Of a DNA stretch of 64,000 nucleotides, positions 8,312 through 16,558 are shown one piece after another (the first letter of the stretch is position 1; each line of letters opens with the position of its first letter). The notes under the pieces were generated by a model. It was not told where the DNA came from. It did not search any database and worked only from the letters and a program-made list of their open reading frames with translations. Source of the DNA: Butyrivibrio sp. YAB3001 (lineage in GTDB: Bacteria; Bacillota; Clostridia; Lachnospirales; Lachnospiraceae); the NCBI RefSeq assembly GCF_900112195.1, contig NZ_FOKR01000016.1, positions 1 to 64,000 on the forward strand, in the 5' to 3' direction. The position numbers and the translations under genes were made by a program.

Positions 8312-9415
8312 ATGGCAAAGGCACTAATTTTGGCGAATTCATCCAGCGGCTTGTATGATTTTAGAAATGAGCTGCTTTTAGGGCTTATGGATAAAGGGTT
8401 TGACGTTGTTATCAGTCTTCCGGATGAATTAAAGGTAAAAGAACTTAAAGATGAAGGCTGTAAAGTAATCCATACAGATATTAACAGGCGAGGAGTCAAT
8501 CCGATTCAGGATATGGCTCTTTTTGGCGCTTATAAGAAACTATTAAACGAAGAGAAACCAGATATTGTAATTACATATACGATAAAGCCAAATATCTACG
8601 GCGGTTTTGCCTGCAGCTTGCTGAAAATCCCATATATTTCCACAATAACAGGACTTGGAAGCACTTTTGAGCGAGGTGGAGTGCTTTTGAAAATGATAGT
8701 TGCAATGTACAGGATTTCACTAAAGAAATGCAGATGTCTTTTCTTCCAGAATGATACAAACCGTAAAGTTTTTGAGCGGAATGGCATTTTTGCCAGGAAA
8801 CATGTTACCGTAAGCGGTTCAGGCGTCAATCTCTCAAAACATAAATTTGAAGAATATCCCGGTCACAAGGATGATGTTACGAGATTTCTTTATATAGGGC
8901 GACTTATGAAGGAGAAAGGCACAGATGAGTATCTTTATGCTGCCAGAAAACTTCATGATAAGTATGGAGATAAGATATCTTTTTCCGCAATAGGATATTC
9001 TGATGATGATTACGACGATAAGGTAAAAGAAGCTGTTGAAAAAGGGTATTTCAAGAGTATTCCTTATAGTAAAGATATTCATCCGTACATCAGAGAAGCC
9101 GATGCTATAGTTCACCCTTCCTATCATGAGGGAATGTCCAATGTTTTAATGGAGGCAGCGGCAACAGGAAGACCTGTGATAGCATCAGACATAAGCGGCT
9201 GCAAGGAAATTGTTGATAATAACGTATCCGGGCTTTTATTTAAGCCGAGGGATGAAGAAAGCCTTACCGAGGCAATTGACAGATTTATGCAGCTCTCCAT
9301 GGAAGAGAGAAAGACCATGGGTAAAATGGGCCGCAAATGGGTGGAGGAGCACTTTGACAGACACAAAGTAATTGGAGCGTACCTGAATGCCATTGGCGAT
9401 ATTGTTGGTTCATGA
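8312..9415 (+). CDS. PglA-like GT4 glycosyltransferase
   Basis: 367 residues, GT-B fold. The N-domain (LANSSSGLYDFRNELL, TYTIKPNIYGGFACSLLKIP, STITGLGSTFERGG) closely follows the style of PglA, which adds the second sugar (GalNAc in Campylobacter) to undecaprenyl-diphosphate-bacillosamine. The C-domain has FLYIGRLMKEKGTDEYL and the EX7E motif in YHEGMSNVLMEAAATG. It acts at the inner face of the membrane. It follows the PglC-like and ATP-grasp genes after a 130-nt gap holding a hairpin. GGTG seven nt before ATG is a modest RBS. Donor sugar is unknown; GalNAc would suit the family. Confidence 0.88.
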   Translation: MAKALILANSSSGLYDFRNELLLGLMDKGFDVVISLPDELKVKELKDEGCKVIHTDINRRGVNPIQDMALFGAYKKLLNEEKPDIVITYTIKPNIYGGFACSLLKIPYISTITGLGSTFERGGVLLKMIVAMYRISLKKCRCLFFQNDTNRKVFERNGIFARKHVTVSGSGVNLSKHKFEEYPGHKDDVTRFLYIGRLMKEKGTDEYLYAARKLHDKYGDKISFSAIGYSDDDYDDKVKEAVEKGYFKSIPYSKDIHPYIREADAIVHPSYHEGMSNVLMEAAATGRPVIASDISGCKEIVDNNVSGLLFKPRDEESLTEAIDRFMQLSMEERKTMGKMGRKWVEEHFDRHKVIGAYLNAIGDIVGS

Positions 9416-9480
9416 CGGTAGCTGATTAGTGGATACTGTTCACTTAAGTGCATCTTTGCTGGCGGAACTGTAACGTATCA

Positions 9481-9513
9481 ACACTATATTTGACATACGT
9501 AGTATAATAGTGT
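9481..9513 (+). promoter_or_regulatory. Promoter-like region with inverted repeat before tviB-like gene
   Basis: The 169-nt gap holds TTGACA (9490-9495) and TATAAT (9503-9508), but only 7 nt apart, so they cannot be one promoter. ACACTAT (9481-9487) and ATAGTGT (9507-9513) form a perfect 7-nt inverted repeat across them. ACGTAGTA (9497-9504) recurs near other promoters in the window. Some control point is likely here; the exact start is not resolved. Confidence 0.4.
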
Positions 9514-9584
9514 AGTGTGCAAAATAATAAAATTTAGTAAAATAAGTATGAAAAAAGTGAATACTTTATTTCGGAGGAAATATT

Positions 9585-10901
9585 ATGAGTTTATATGAGA
9601 AGCTTCTTTCAGGAGAAGAAAAGCTTTCTTTAGTAGGTCTTGGCTATGTTGGAATGCCTATTGCTGTTGCCTATGCAAAGAAAATCAAGGTAGTTGGTTA
9701 TGATTTTAACGCAGCAAAGGTTGAACTATATAAAAAAGGAATTGATCCAACAAGAGAAGTTGGTAATGATGCAATAAAAGAAACCTCAGTAGAGTTTACA
9801 GCAGATCCGGAAAAGCTCCGTGAATGCAAGTTCCATATTGTTGCTGTTCCCACACCTGTAAATGATGATCATACACCTGACCTTTCACCGGTTGAGGGCG
9901 CAAGCCATACCCTTGGAAAATATCTTACCAAGGGAAGTATTGTAGTTTATGAGTCTACAGTATATCCGGGAGTTACAGAGGATATCTGTGTTCCTATCCT
10001 TGAAAAGGAATCTGGTCTTAAGTGCGGTGTTGATTTTAAGGTTGGATATTCTCCTGAGCGTATCAACCCAGGTGACAAAGTTCACAGACTTGATACCATT
10101 ACCAAGATCGTTTCCGGTATGGATGAAGAGACCTTGGAGGAAGTGGCAAATGTTTACAGCCTTGTTGCTCTTGCAGGTGTGTATAGAGCTCAGTCAATAA
10201 AGGTTGCAGAAGCTGCAAAGGTTATCGAAAATTCACAGCGTGATATCAATATTGCGTTCATGAATGAATTATCAATGATCTTCCACAGAATGGGAATCGA
10301 CACAAAGAGCGTTCTTGAGGCAGCAGGCACAAAGTGGAACTTCCTTAAATTCTTCCCTGGACTTGTTGGTGGACACTGTATTGGTGTTGACCCTTACTAT
10401 CTTACATATAAGGCAGAGGAACTTGGATATCATTCACAGATCATTCTTTCAGGAAGACGTATCAATGACGACATGGGCAAATACATTGCTGAGTCCTGCG
10501 TAAAGAGACTTATTGCAAATGACGTTCCTGTTAAGAATGCCAAGGTTGCTATCTTGGGATTTACATTTAAGGAAAACTGTCCTGATACACGTAATACAAA
10601 GGTAATTGATATATATAACGAACTTGGCGAATACGGGATTACACCTGTAGTTGTAGATCCACAGGCAGATTCTGATGAAGCTAAGAGACTTTATGGAATT
10701 GAATTTGACAAGCTTTCTTCTGTAAAAGATATGGATGCTGTTATCGTTGCAGTTGCACATGAAGACTTCAAGGAATACAAGCCTTCAGATATAGCTGCCT
10801 TCTTTAATGCAGCTCATAAGACTAAGATATTTATGGATCTTAAGGGAATCTACAACATGGATGATTATAAGGCTCCTGAATTTGATTACTGGAGACTGTA
10901 A
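9585..10901 (+). CDS. tviB: TviB-like UDP-N-acetylhexosamine 6-dehydrogenase
   Basis: 438 residues, a complete UDP-glucose/GDP-mannose dehydrogenase family member. SLVGLGYVGMPIAVAYAKK is the NAD-binding loop, VAVPTPVNDDHTPDLSP and VYESTVYPGVTEDICVP follow, and GGHCIGVDPYYL carries the catalytic cysteine (about residue 265). LGFTFKENCPDTRNTKV is the C-terminal UDP-binding region. The close likeness to TviB, which oxidises UDP-GlcNAc to UDP-GlcNAcA with two NAD+, and the TviC-like epimerase next to it fix the pathway well. CGGAGGAAATATT precedes the ATG. It is the first gene after a 169-nt gap, so it may start a transcript. Confidence 0.92.
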   Translation: MSLYEKLLSGEEKLSLVGLGYVGMPIAVAYAKKIKVVGYDFNAAKVELYKKGIDPTREVGNDAIKETSVEFTADPEKLRECKFHIVAVPTPVNDDHTPDLSPVEGASHTLGKYLTKGSIVVYESTVYPGVTEDICVPILEKESGLKCGVDFKVGYSPERINPGDKVHRLDTITKIVSGMDEETLEEVANVYSLVALAGVYRAQSIKVAEAAKVIENSQRDINIAFMNELSMIFHRMGIDTKSVLEAAGTKWNFLKFFPGLVGGHCIGVDPYYLTYKAEELGYHSQIILSGRRINDDMGKYIAESCVKRLIANDVPVKNAKVAILGFTFKENCPDTRNTKVIDIYNELGEYGITPVVVDPQADSDEAKRLYGIEFDKLSSVKDMDAVIVAVAHEDFKEYKPSDIAAFFNAAHKTKIFMDLKGIYNMDDYKAPEFDYWRL

Positions 10902-10930
10902 TAAGTTTTGTATAAAGAAAGAGAAAAGAT

Positions 10931-11905
10931 ATGGGTTTTAAAGAATTAAAGTTTGACAAGGATTCAGTTTTTTTGGTAACAGGCGGAGCAGGCTTTATCG
11001 GGTCTAATATCTGTGAAGCACTCCTTGATATGGGATATACAGTAAGATGCATGGATAATCTTTCCACCGGTCATATTGAAAATATACAGCCATTTATGGC
11101 AAATCCAAAGTTTACTTTTTTACAGGAAGATATCAGAGATCTTGATGCCTGCATGAAGGCAACTGAAGGTGTTACCTATGTTCTTAATGAAGCAGCATGG
11201 GGAAGTGTGCCAAGAAGTATCGAGATGCCTCTTTTGTATGAGGAGATCAACATCAGAGGAACACTTAACATGATGGAAGCTTCAAGACAGAACGGAGTTA
11301 AGAAGTTTGTTTATGCTTCAAGTTCTTCTGTTTACGGAGATTCAACAGTGCTTCCCAAGAAAGAAGGACAGGAAGGAAATGTCCTTTCACCTTATGCGCT
11401 CACCAAGAAGACTGATGAAGAGTACGGAAAGCTCTACAAAAAGCTTTATAATCTCGATACATATGGTCTTAGATACTTTAACGTTTTTGGAAGACGCCAG
11501 GATCCAAACGGCGCGTATGCAGCTGTTATTCCTAAGTTCTTAAGACAGCTTATGAACGGTGAGACACCTACTATTAATGGTGATGGCAAACAATCCAGAG
11601 ACTTTACTTACGTGGACAACGTAATCGAGGGAAATTTAAGAGCATGTCTTGCTTCTTCTGATGTTGCGGGCGAAGCTTATAATATCGGCGCAGGAGGAAG
11701 AGAATTCCTTATTGATGTTTATCATCATCTCACAGATGCGCTTGGACTTGATGTTGAACCTATTTTCGGACCACCAAGAGCAGGAGATATCCGCGATTCA
11801 AATGCTGATATTTCCAAGGCAAGAAAGAATCTTGGCTATGATCCTTCATATGACTTTAAAGCAGGAATTGAGCTTGCTATTGAATGGTATAAAGCAAACC
11901 TGTAA
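10931..11905 (+). CDS. tviC: TviC/WbpP-like UDP-GlcNAc(A) 4-epimerase
   Basis: 324 residues, extended SDR. VTGGAGFIGSNICEALL near residue 17 is the NAD loop; ASSSSVYGD and SPYALTKK give the Ser and YxxxK (Tyr about 155, Lys 159) catalytic set; LRYFNVFGRRQDPNGAYAAV and NGDGKQSRDFTYVDNV are typical of the TviC/WbpP group. AAWGSVPRSIEMP is also characteristic. It would turn UDP-GlcNAcA into UDP-GalNAcA using the product of the gene 29 nt upstream, in the cytoplasm. Simple UDP-GlcNAc epimerisation remains possible. Confidence 0.9.
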   Translation: MGFKELKFDKDSVFLVTGGAGFIGSNICEALLDMGYTVRCMDNLSTGHIENIQPFMANPKFTFLQEDIRDLDACMKATEGVTYVLNEAAWGSVPRSIEMPLLYEEINIRGTLNMMEASRQNGVKKFVYASSSSVYGDSTVLPKKEGQEGNVLSPYALTKKTDEEYGKLYKKLYNLDTYGLRYFNVFGRRQDPNGAYAAVIPKFLRQLMNGETPTINGDGKQSRDFTYVDNVIEGNLRACLASSDVAGEAYNIGAGGREFLIDVYHHLTDALGLDVEPIFGPPRAGDIRDSNADISKARKNLGYDPSYDFKAGIELAIEWYKANL

Positions 11906-11951
11906 TAGAATATTTTAGGAAACACAATTTAGATTATCGAGGATACATTTT

Positions 11952-12701
11952 ATGCATATAACGATCAGGATGGATGATATCACTCCGGATATGGATTTTG
12001 ACAAGTTTGAACGTTTCAAAGCTATTCTGGATAAAAATGGTATAAGACCGCTAATAGGTATTGTTCCTGATAATAAAGATTCAAAGCTTGGCATACAGAC
12101 TCCGAGAGAAGATTTTTGGGAATATGTCAGAAATCTGCAGCAAAATGGATGGGTTATCGCAATGCATGGATTTAATCATGTATACAAAACTGATGATCCG
12201 GGAGTGTTTCCTATCGGCAATAAATCCGAATTTGCAGGATTATCCTATGAAAAGCAGGATGAAATGATCAGGGAAGGCAAGAGATTATTAAAGCAAAGAG
12301 GAATTGCGACTGATATATTTATGGCTCCTTCCCATTCATACGATAAAAACACACTAAAAGCCTTGAAAAAGAATGGCTTTTACAGAATTACAGATGGCTT
12401 TGGAGTAAGACCTTATGAACTCGATGGAATGGTTTTTTATCCTATTTCAATCAGCAGGTCAAGGTCTATAGCCAGCAAAAAAGAGGGGATTGTATCTTTT
12501 GTTTATCACATAAACACTATGACAGACAGTGATTTCAAGGCATTTGAGAAGCTGTTTGATAAAGCGGATGTGGTATCCTATGAAGAATTTCTTCATTATG
12601 GTTCTGAAGTGAGAGGTATCAGGGATGAGGCATATGAATATATAGTTGCCAAATCCAAGTATCTTGCGGTGAAACTAAAGAGTAACTTGTCAAAGAGGTA
12701 A
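11952..12701 (+). CDS. DUF2334-type polysaccharide-deacetylase-like protein
   Basis: 249 residues with no signal peptide, so probably cytoplasmic. TIRMDDITPDMD at the N-terminus carries an Asp pair, MHGFNHVYKT the metal-type histidines, and FMAPSHSYDKNTLKAL a later motif; this layout fits the DUF2334 group of the carbohydrate esterase 4 like fold. Such enzymes remove N-acetyl groups from sugars using a metal ion. It sits between UDP-sugar genes and glycosyltransferases and is 3 nt from the next gene, so it may act on a sugar nucleotide or lipid-linked intermediate. Substrate unknown. Confidence 0.75.
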   Translation: MHITIRMDDITPDMDFDKFERFKAILDKNGIRPLIGIVPDNKDSKLGIQTPREDFWEYVRNLQQNGWVIAMHGFNHVYKTDDPGVFPIGNKSEFAGLSYEKQDEMIREGKRLLKQRGIATDIFMAPSHSYDKNTLKALKKNGFYRITDGFGVRPYELDGMVFYPISISRSRSIASKKEGIVSFVYHINTMTDSDFKAFEKLFDKADVVSYEEFLHYGSEVRGIRDEAYEYIVAKSKYLAVKLKSNLSKR

Positions 12702-12704
12702 AGT

Positions 12705-14153
12705 ATGGAAGAAAGTAATGGACAAATTCGAGTTCTTCATGTGTTGGGGGTATTAGGACTTGGCGGAGCTGAATGCCGCATTATGGATCTTTATCGCAAT
12801 ATGGATAGGGATAAGATTCAGTTTGACTTTTTGGTCCATTGCTCTCCGGAGAAAACAGGTAAAAAATGTCCGACTTCTGATGAACTGATGGCAGTAAGGG
12901 AGCCGGATTATTTTGATGCCACGGTAAAAAAACTGGGAGGTAGAATATACTGTCTCCCTCGTTTTGTTGGAACCAATACTGTGGATTACAAAGCGGCACT
13001 CAGACGCTTTTTTAACGAACATTTAGGAGAGTGGAAAGTAGTACAGGGACATATGACCAGTACTGCAGCCATTTATCTTCCAATCGCCAGAAAATATGGT
13101 GTTCCTATATGTATCGCACATGCCAGAAGCGCTGGGGTTGATAACGGAGTGAAGGGACTTGCTACCAAGTTTTTGAGAGCGCCGCTTCATAAGGAAGGCG
13201 TGACTAATTATAATTTTGCCTGCTCAAAGGAGGCTGCTGTAGCGGTCTTTGGCGAAGATATGTTTAATGCAGGAAATGTCAAGATCATACCTAATGCCAT
13301 TGATCTGAAGAAATTTGCATACAATGAAGAAGTAAGAAACAGAATAAGGGAAGAACTTGGTGTCAGCAATGCACTCGTAATAGGCCATGTTGGGAGCTTT
13401 AGATATGCCAAGAATCATGAATTTCTTTTAAATGTTTTTGCTAATGTGTGCAGGATGCTTGATAATGATGACCTCAACCAGTACAGCATGCTTCACGGGA
13501 TGAGGGTCAGACTTCTGATGCTTGGAAAAGGCCCTCTTATGGATGAGATGAAAAATCTTGCGGAGAAGCTTCATGTTTATGACAGATGCATCTTTGCGGG
13601 AAATAAGAGTAATGCGTGCGAGTATTATCAGGCAATGGATTATTTCTGCTTCCCTTCAAGATATGAGGGACTTCCGGGAAGCGTTGTGGAGGCGCAGGCA
13701 GCAGGACTTCAGTGCCTTGTTTCTGATTCTGTTACCAGTGAAGTTAACGTGACGGAACTGGTATCCATGCGAAGTATTAATTCAGAACCCAGAGACTGGG
13801 CAAGAAAAATATTGGATGATCTTATGCTTCGTGAGGATTATCATGCAGAGGATACTCTTGATGAAGAACTTAAGCTCAACGAGACCTTTGATGCCATAAC
13901 AGGCGGAAGGAACGAGCGAATATTCGGAGCAGGACAGGTTCCTAACATGGATCTTATAGATAAGGCTACAGAACAAGATCTTGGTCAGATATCCGAGCAA
14001 TACAAAAAGCAACTTCGCAGATCTATTGAATATTCTATAGGAGACAGACAGCAGTCTTCAGAGTATATTCTGGCTAAATTAAAGGCGGCAGGCTTTGATG
14101 TTAAATCGCAGGCTAAGCTTATGGGCTATTTCTACGAACGAGGACATTTTTAA
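12705..14153 (+). CDS. GT4 glycosyltransferase (EpsF-like) with C-terminal extension
   Basis: 482 residues, GT-B fold. GLGGAECRIMDLYRNMD, KIQFDFLVHC and VVQGHMTSTAAIYLPIA are typical of EpsF-type enzymes of exopolysaccharide loci. The nucleotide-binding half has IGHVGSFRYAKNHEFLL and the EX7E motif in FPSRYEGLPGSVVEAQAAG. The family normally ends near residue 375; here about 100 further residues follow, mostly charged and helix-like, of unknown role. The stop overlaps the next start (TAATG). Donor and acceptor sugars cannot be told. Confidence 0.87.
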   Translation: MEESNGQIRVLHVLGVLGLGGAECRIMDLYRNMDRDKIQFDFLVHCSPEKTGKKCPTSDELMAVREPDYFDATVKKLGGRIYCLPRFVGTNTVDYKAALRRFFNEHLGEWKVVQGHMTSTAAIYLPIARKYGVPICIAHARSAGVDNGVKGLATKFLRAPLHKEGVTNYNFACSKEAAVAVFGEDMFNAGNVKIIPNAIDLKKFAYNEEVRNRIREELGVSNALVIGHVGSFRYAKNHEFLLNVFANVCRMLDNDDLNQYSMLHGMRVRLLMLGKGPLMDEMKNLAEKLHVYDRCIFAGNKSNACEYYQAMDYFCFPSRYEGLPGSVVEAQAAGLQCLVSDSVTSEVNVTELVSMRSINSEPRDWARKILDDLMLREDYHAEDTLDEELKLNETFDAITGGRNERIFGAGQVPNMDLIDKATEQDLGQISEQYKKQLRRSIEYSIGDRQQSSEYILAKLKAAGFDVKSQAKLMGYFYERGHF

Positions 14154-15355
14154 TGAACAATAACAAAAAGAATCTGATGCTGATAGTTCCAATGCTGCAT
14201 CAGGGAGGCTTTGAGAGGGTATGCGTAGCTACCGCAAAGCTTATGCAGGAATATTATAATGTTTATGTCCTTATTTTTAGTTCTAAGGATATCAATTATG
14301 ATATTACAGGACTTAATATTGTAGATATCGATATTCCGGCTAAATCCGGAATTGTCAACAAGGTAATAAATGTATTTAAGCGGGTTTCCACAGTCAGGAA
14401 GAAAAAGAAAGAACTGGGAATTCATATTTCTTACAGCTTTGGAAGCTCAGCTAATTATGTAAATGTCTTATCAAAGGGCAAAGAAAAAGTTCTGACTGGA
14501 ATAAGATGTCAGACAGATTTAGAGAATCAGAATGAAGTGAAGCTGTTTTGCAAACGTTCTGATCAGGTGCTATCCTGCTCTAAAGAAATTGTAAGGCAAT
14601 TGTCCAATGATTTTGATTATCACAAGAATACTTATATCTATAATCCATTAGATGTTAATGATGTCCGGAAAATGGGAGCAGAAGAGATATCAGATTATCC
14701 TTTTGACAAAGATGATATAGTGATTTCATGCATGGGAAGGAATGACTATATTAAAGGTATCTGGCATCTGGTAAAGGCTTTTTCCATTGTCTGTAAGAAA
14801 CATCCAAAGGCAAGGCTTGTAGTAGTGGGTGCAGGGGACTTCAGCGGATACGAGGAACTTGCGGATAAACTTGGAGTTGGTGATAAAGTATTTTTCCCCG
14901 GAGTTAGAAAAAATCCTTTTGCCTATGTGTCAAAATCAGATATTTATGTCTGCAGTTCTAACCATGAGGGATTTCCAAATGCAGTTCTTGAGGCAATGGC
15001 GCTTAAAAAGCCTGTTATTTCAGCTGACTGTAAAACCGGACCAAGAGAGATTCTTTTATCAGAGGATGAATACGAAAACCTGATAAAAGAAAAGCCTGAT
15101 GGAAGAAGCGTAGATACAAAGATCATGGGAACGTACGGAATTCTTGTACCTGATATGGGGCAGGAAGTAAATATGGAACCGGAAACAATTACAGATGGTG
15201 AGAAGATGCTTGCAGATGCAATCTGTAATATGATCGAAGGTGAAGACTTAAGAGCGCATTATGGTGAAAAGTCGCTTGAAAGAGCCTTTATGTACACTCC
15301 GGACAGATACAAAGAAAGCATTCATGAAATATTCAAAGGGTATGAACAAAACTAA
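14153..15355 (+). CDS. GT4 glycosyltransferase
   Basis: 400 residues, GT-B fold. LHQGGFERVCVATAKLM at the N-terminus is the acceptor-side loop; MGRNDYIKGIWHLVKAF and CSSNHEGFPNAVLEAMALKK carry the nucleotide-sugar site with EX7E. KTGPREILL near residue 300 is common in capsule GT4 enzymes. Its ATG shares one base with the preceding stop, so translation is coupled. It is one of four GT4 enzymes in a row interrupted only by an AsnB gene; each probably adds one sugar on the inner membrane face. Specificity unknown. Confidence 0.87.
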   Translation: MNNNKKNLMLIVPMLHQGGFERVCVATAKLMQEYYNVYVLIFSSKDINYDITGLNIVDIDIPAKSGIVNKVINVFKRVSTVRKKKKELGIHISYSFGSSANYVNVLSKGKEKVLTGIRCQTDLENQNEVKLFCKRSDQVLSCSKEIVRQLSNDFDYHKNTYIYNPLDVNDVRKMGAEEISDYPFDKDDIVISCMGRNDYIKGIWHLVKAFSIVCKKHPKARLVVVGAGDFSGYEELADKLGVGDKVFFPGVRKNPFAYVSKSDIYVCSSNHEGFPNAVLEAMALKKPVISADCKTGPREILLSEDEYENLIKEKPDGRSVDTKIMGTYGILVPDMGQEVNMEPETITDGEKMLADAICNMIEGEDLRAHYGEKSLERAFMYTPDRYKESIHEIFKGYEQN

Positions 15356-15358
15356 TAT

Positions 15359-16468
15359 ATGAAGAAAATCGCATTTCATTTAAATTGTCTTTGCCAGGGC
15401 GGCGCAGAGCGCGTGGTCTCAAATCTTGCAAATCGCTTTGCACAGGAAGATGTAAAGGTATATGTTGCAACTGAGTGGTACGATGAAAATGAGTTTGAAC
15501 TTGACGAGCGTGTCACCAGAGTTCATGTGGGTCTAAGAGATGAAGACCAAAACAAATCACGTGTTACTAAATTTTTGCTCAGGGTAAAGTATTTAAAAGA
15601 ATTTGTAAAAGAATATAAGCCGGATGTCCTGGTTGCATTTGCTCACAGAGCCAACTACAGAGCACTTATGGCAGCAGGTAACAGCAATATCCCTGTTGTT
15701 ATTTCAGTCAGGATCAATCCAATCGGATATTATGACGCATTTTCTGACAAAATCCAGATAAAGTGGTTGTTTCCAAAGGCTGCAGGCTGTGTTTTTCAGA
15801 CACAGGAGCAAAAAGATTTTTTTAAGCCATATCTTCAGGATAATTCAGAGATAATAATGAATCCGATAAATTCCAAGTATTTTGAGGTACAAAGAAGCTC
15901 TGAACCTGAGAAATGCGTGGTAAATCATGCAAGATTAGTTGATTTCAAAAATCATCCAATGCTTGTCAGGGCATTCTTAAAAGTTCATGCAAAGCACCCT
16001 GATTATCAGCTAAAAATATACGGTCCTGATTCTTTTGACGGGACCAAAGAAATACTAGAGAAGCTCATTAGTGATAATAAGGCAGAAGCTTATATTCATC
16101 TTATGGGCGGATGTGACAAACTTGAGGTAGAGATACCAAAAGCAGAGGTATACGCATACTCTTCGGACTACGAGGGTATGCCTAATTCGCTTCTTGAAGC
16201 CATGGCTATGGGTATGCCTGTAGTAGCTACAGATTGTCCATGTGGCGGCCCCAAGGCTGTAATAAGAGATGGTGAGAATGGATTTCTCATTCCGGTTAGA
16301 GATGAGGAAGCTCTTGCAGATAGGATATGCAGACTGATAGAGGATAAGCACCTTGCATCCAGGATGGGAAGAGAAGCTTCCAAGATAAAAGAACTTGCAA
16401 GCACCGAAGCTATTTTTATTAAATGGCGTGATTATCTTGAGAAGATTACAGATAAAAACAATAGATGA
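15359..16468 (+). CDS. GT4 glycosyltransferase
   Basis: 369 residues. CLCQGGAERVVSNLANRF is the glycine-rich N-terminal loop, and YSSDYEGMPNSLLEAMAMG the EX7E site, followed by DCPCGGPKAVIRDGENGFL. It resembles the GT4 at 18514 in both end motifs (GGAERV and DCPCGGPK), so the two are likely paralogues. It starts 3 nt after the preceding stop, within the same operon. Donor and acceptor cannot be assigned from sequence alone. Confidence 0.87.
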   Translation: MKKIAFHLNCLCQGGAERVVSNLANRFAQEDVKVYVATEWYDENEFELDERVTRVHVGLRDEDQNKSRVTKFLLRVKYLKEFVKEYKPDVLVAFAHRANYRALMAAGNSNIPVVISVRINPIGYYDAFSDKIQIKWLFPKAAGCVFQTQEQKDFFKPYLQDNSEIIMNPINSKYFEVQRSSEPEKCVVNHARLVDFKNHPMLVRAFLKVHAKHPDYQLKIYGPDSFDGTKEILEKLISDNKAEAYIHLMGGCDKLEVEIPKAEVYAYSSDYEGMPNSLLEAMAMGMPVVATDCPCGGPKAVIRDGENGFLIPVRDEEALADRICRLIEDKHLASRMGREASKIKELASTEAIFIKWRDYLEKITDKNNR

Positions 16469-16558
16469 CAGAGACACGCATTTACTGCGGGAATTTGTAA
16501 GAATATAGAACATTGCAACTGTTGTAAACACAAATGAATTTGGAGTAATTATTGCTTA

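Noticed and set aside
9490..9508. TTGACA and TATAAT as one consensus promoter
   Set aside because: Only 7 nt separate them; sigma-A promoters need 16-18 nt.
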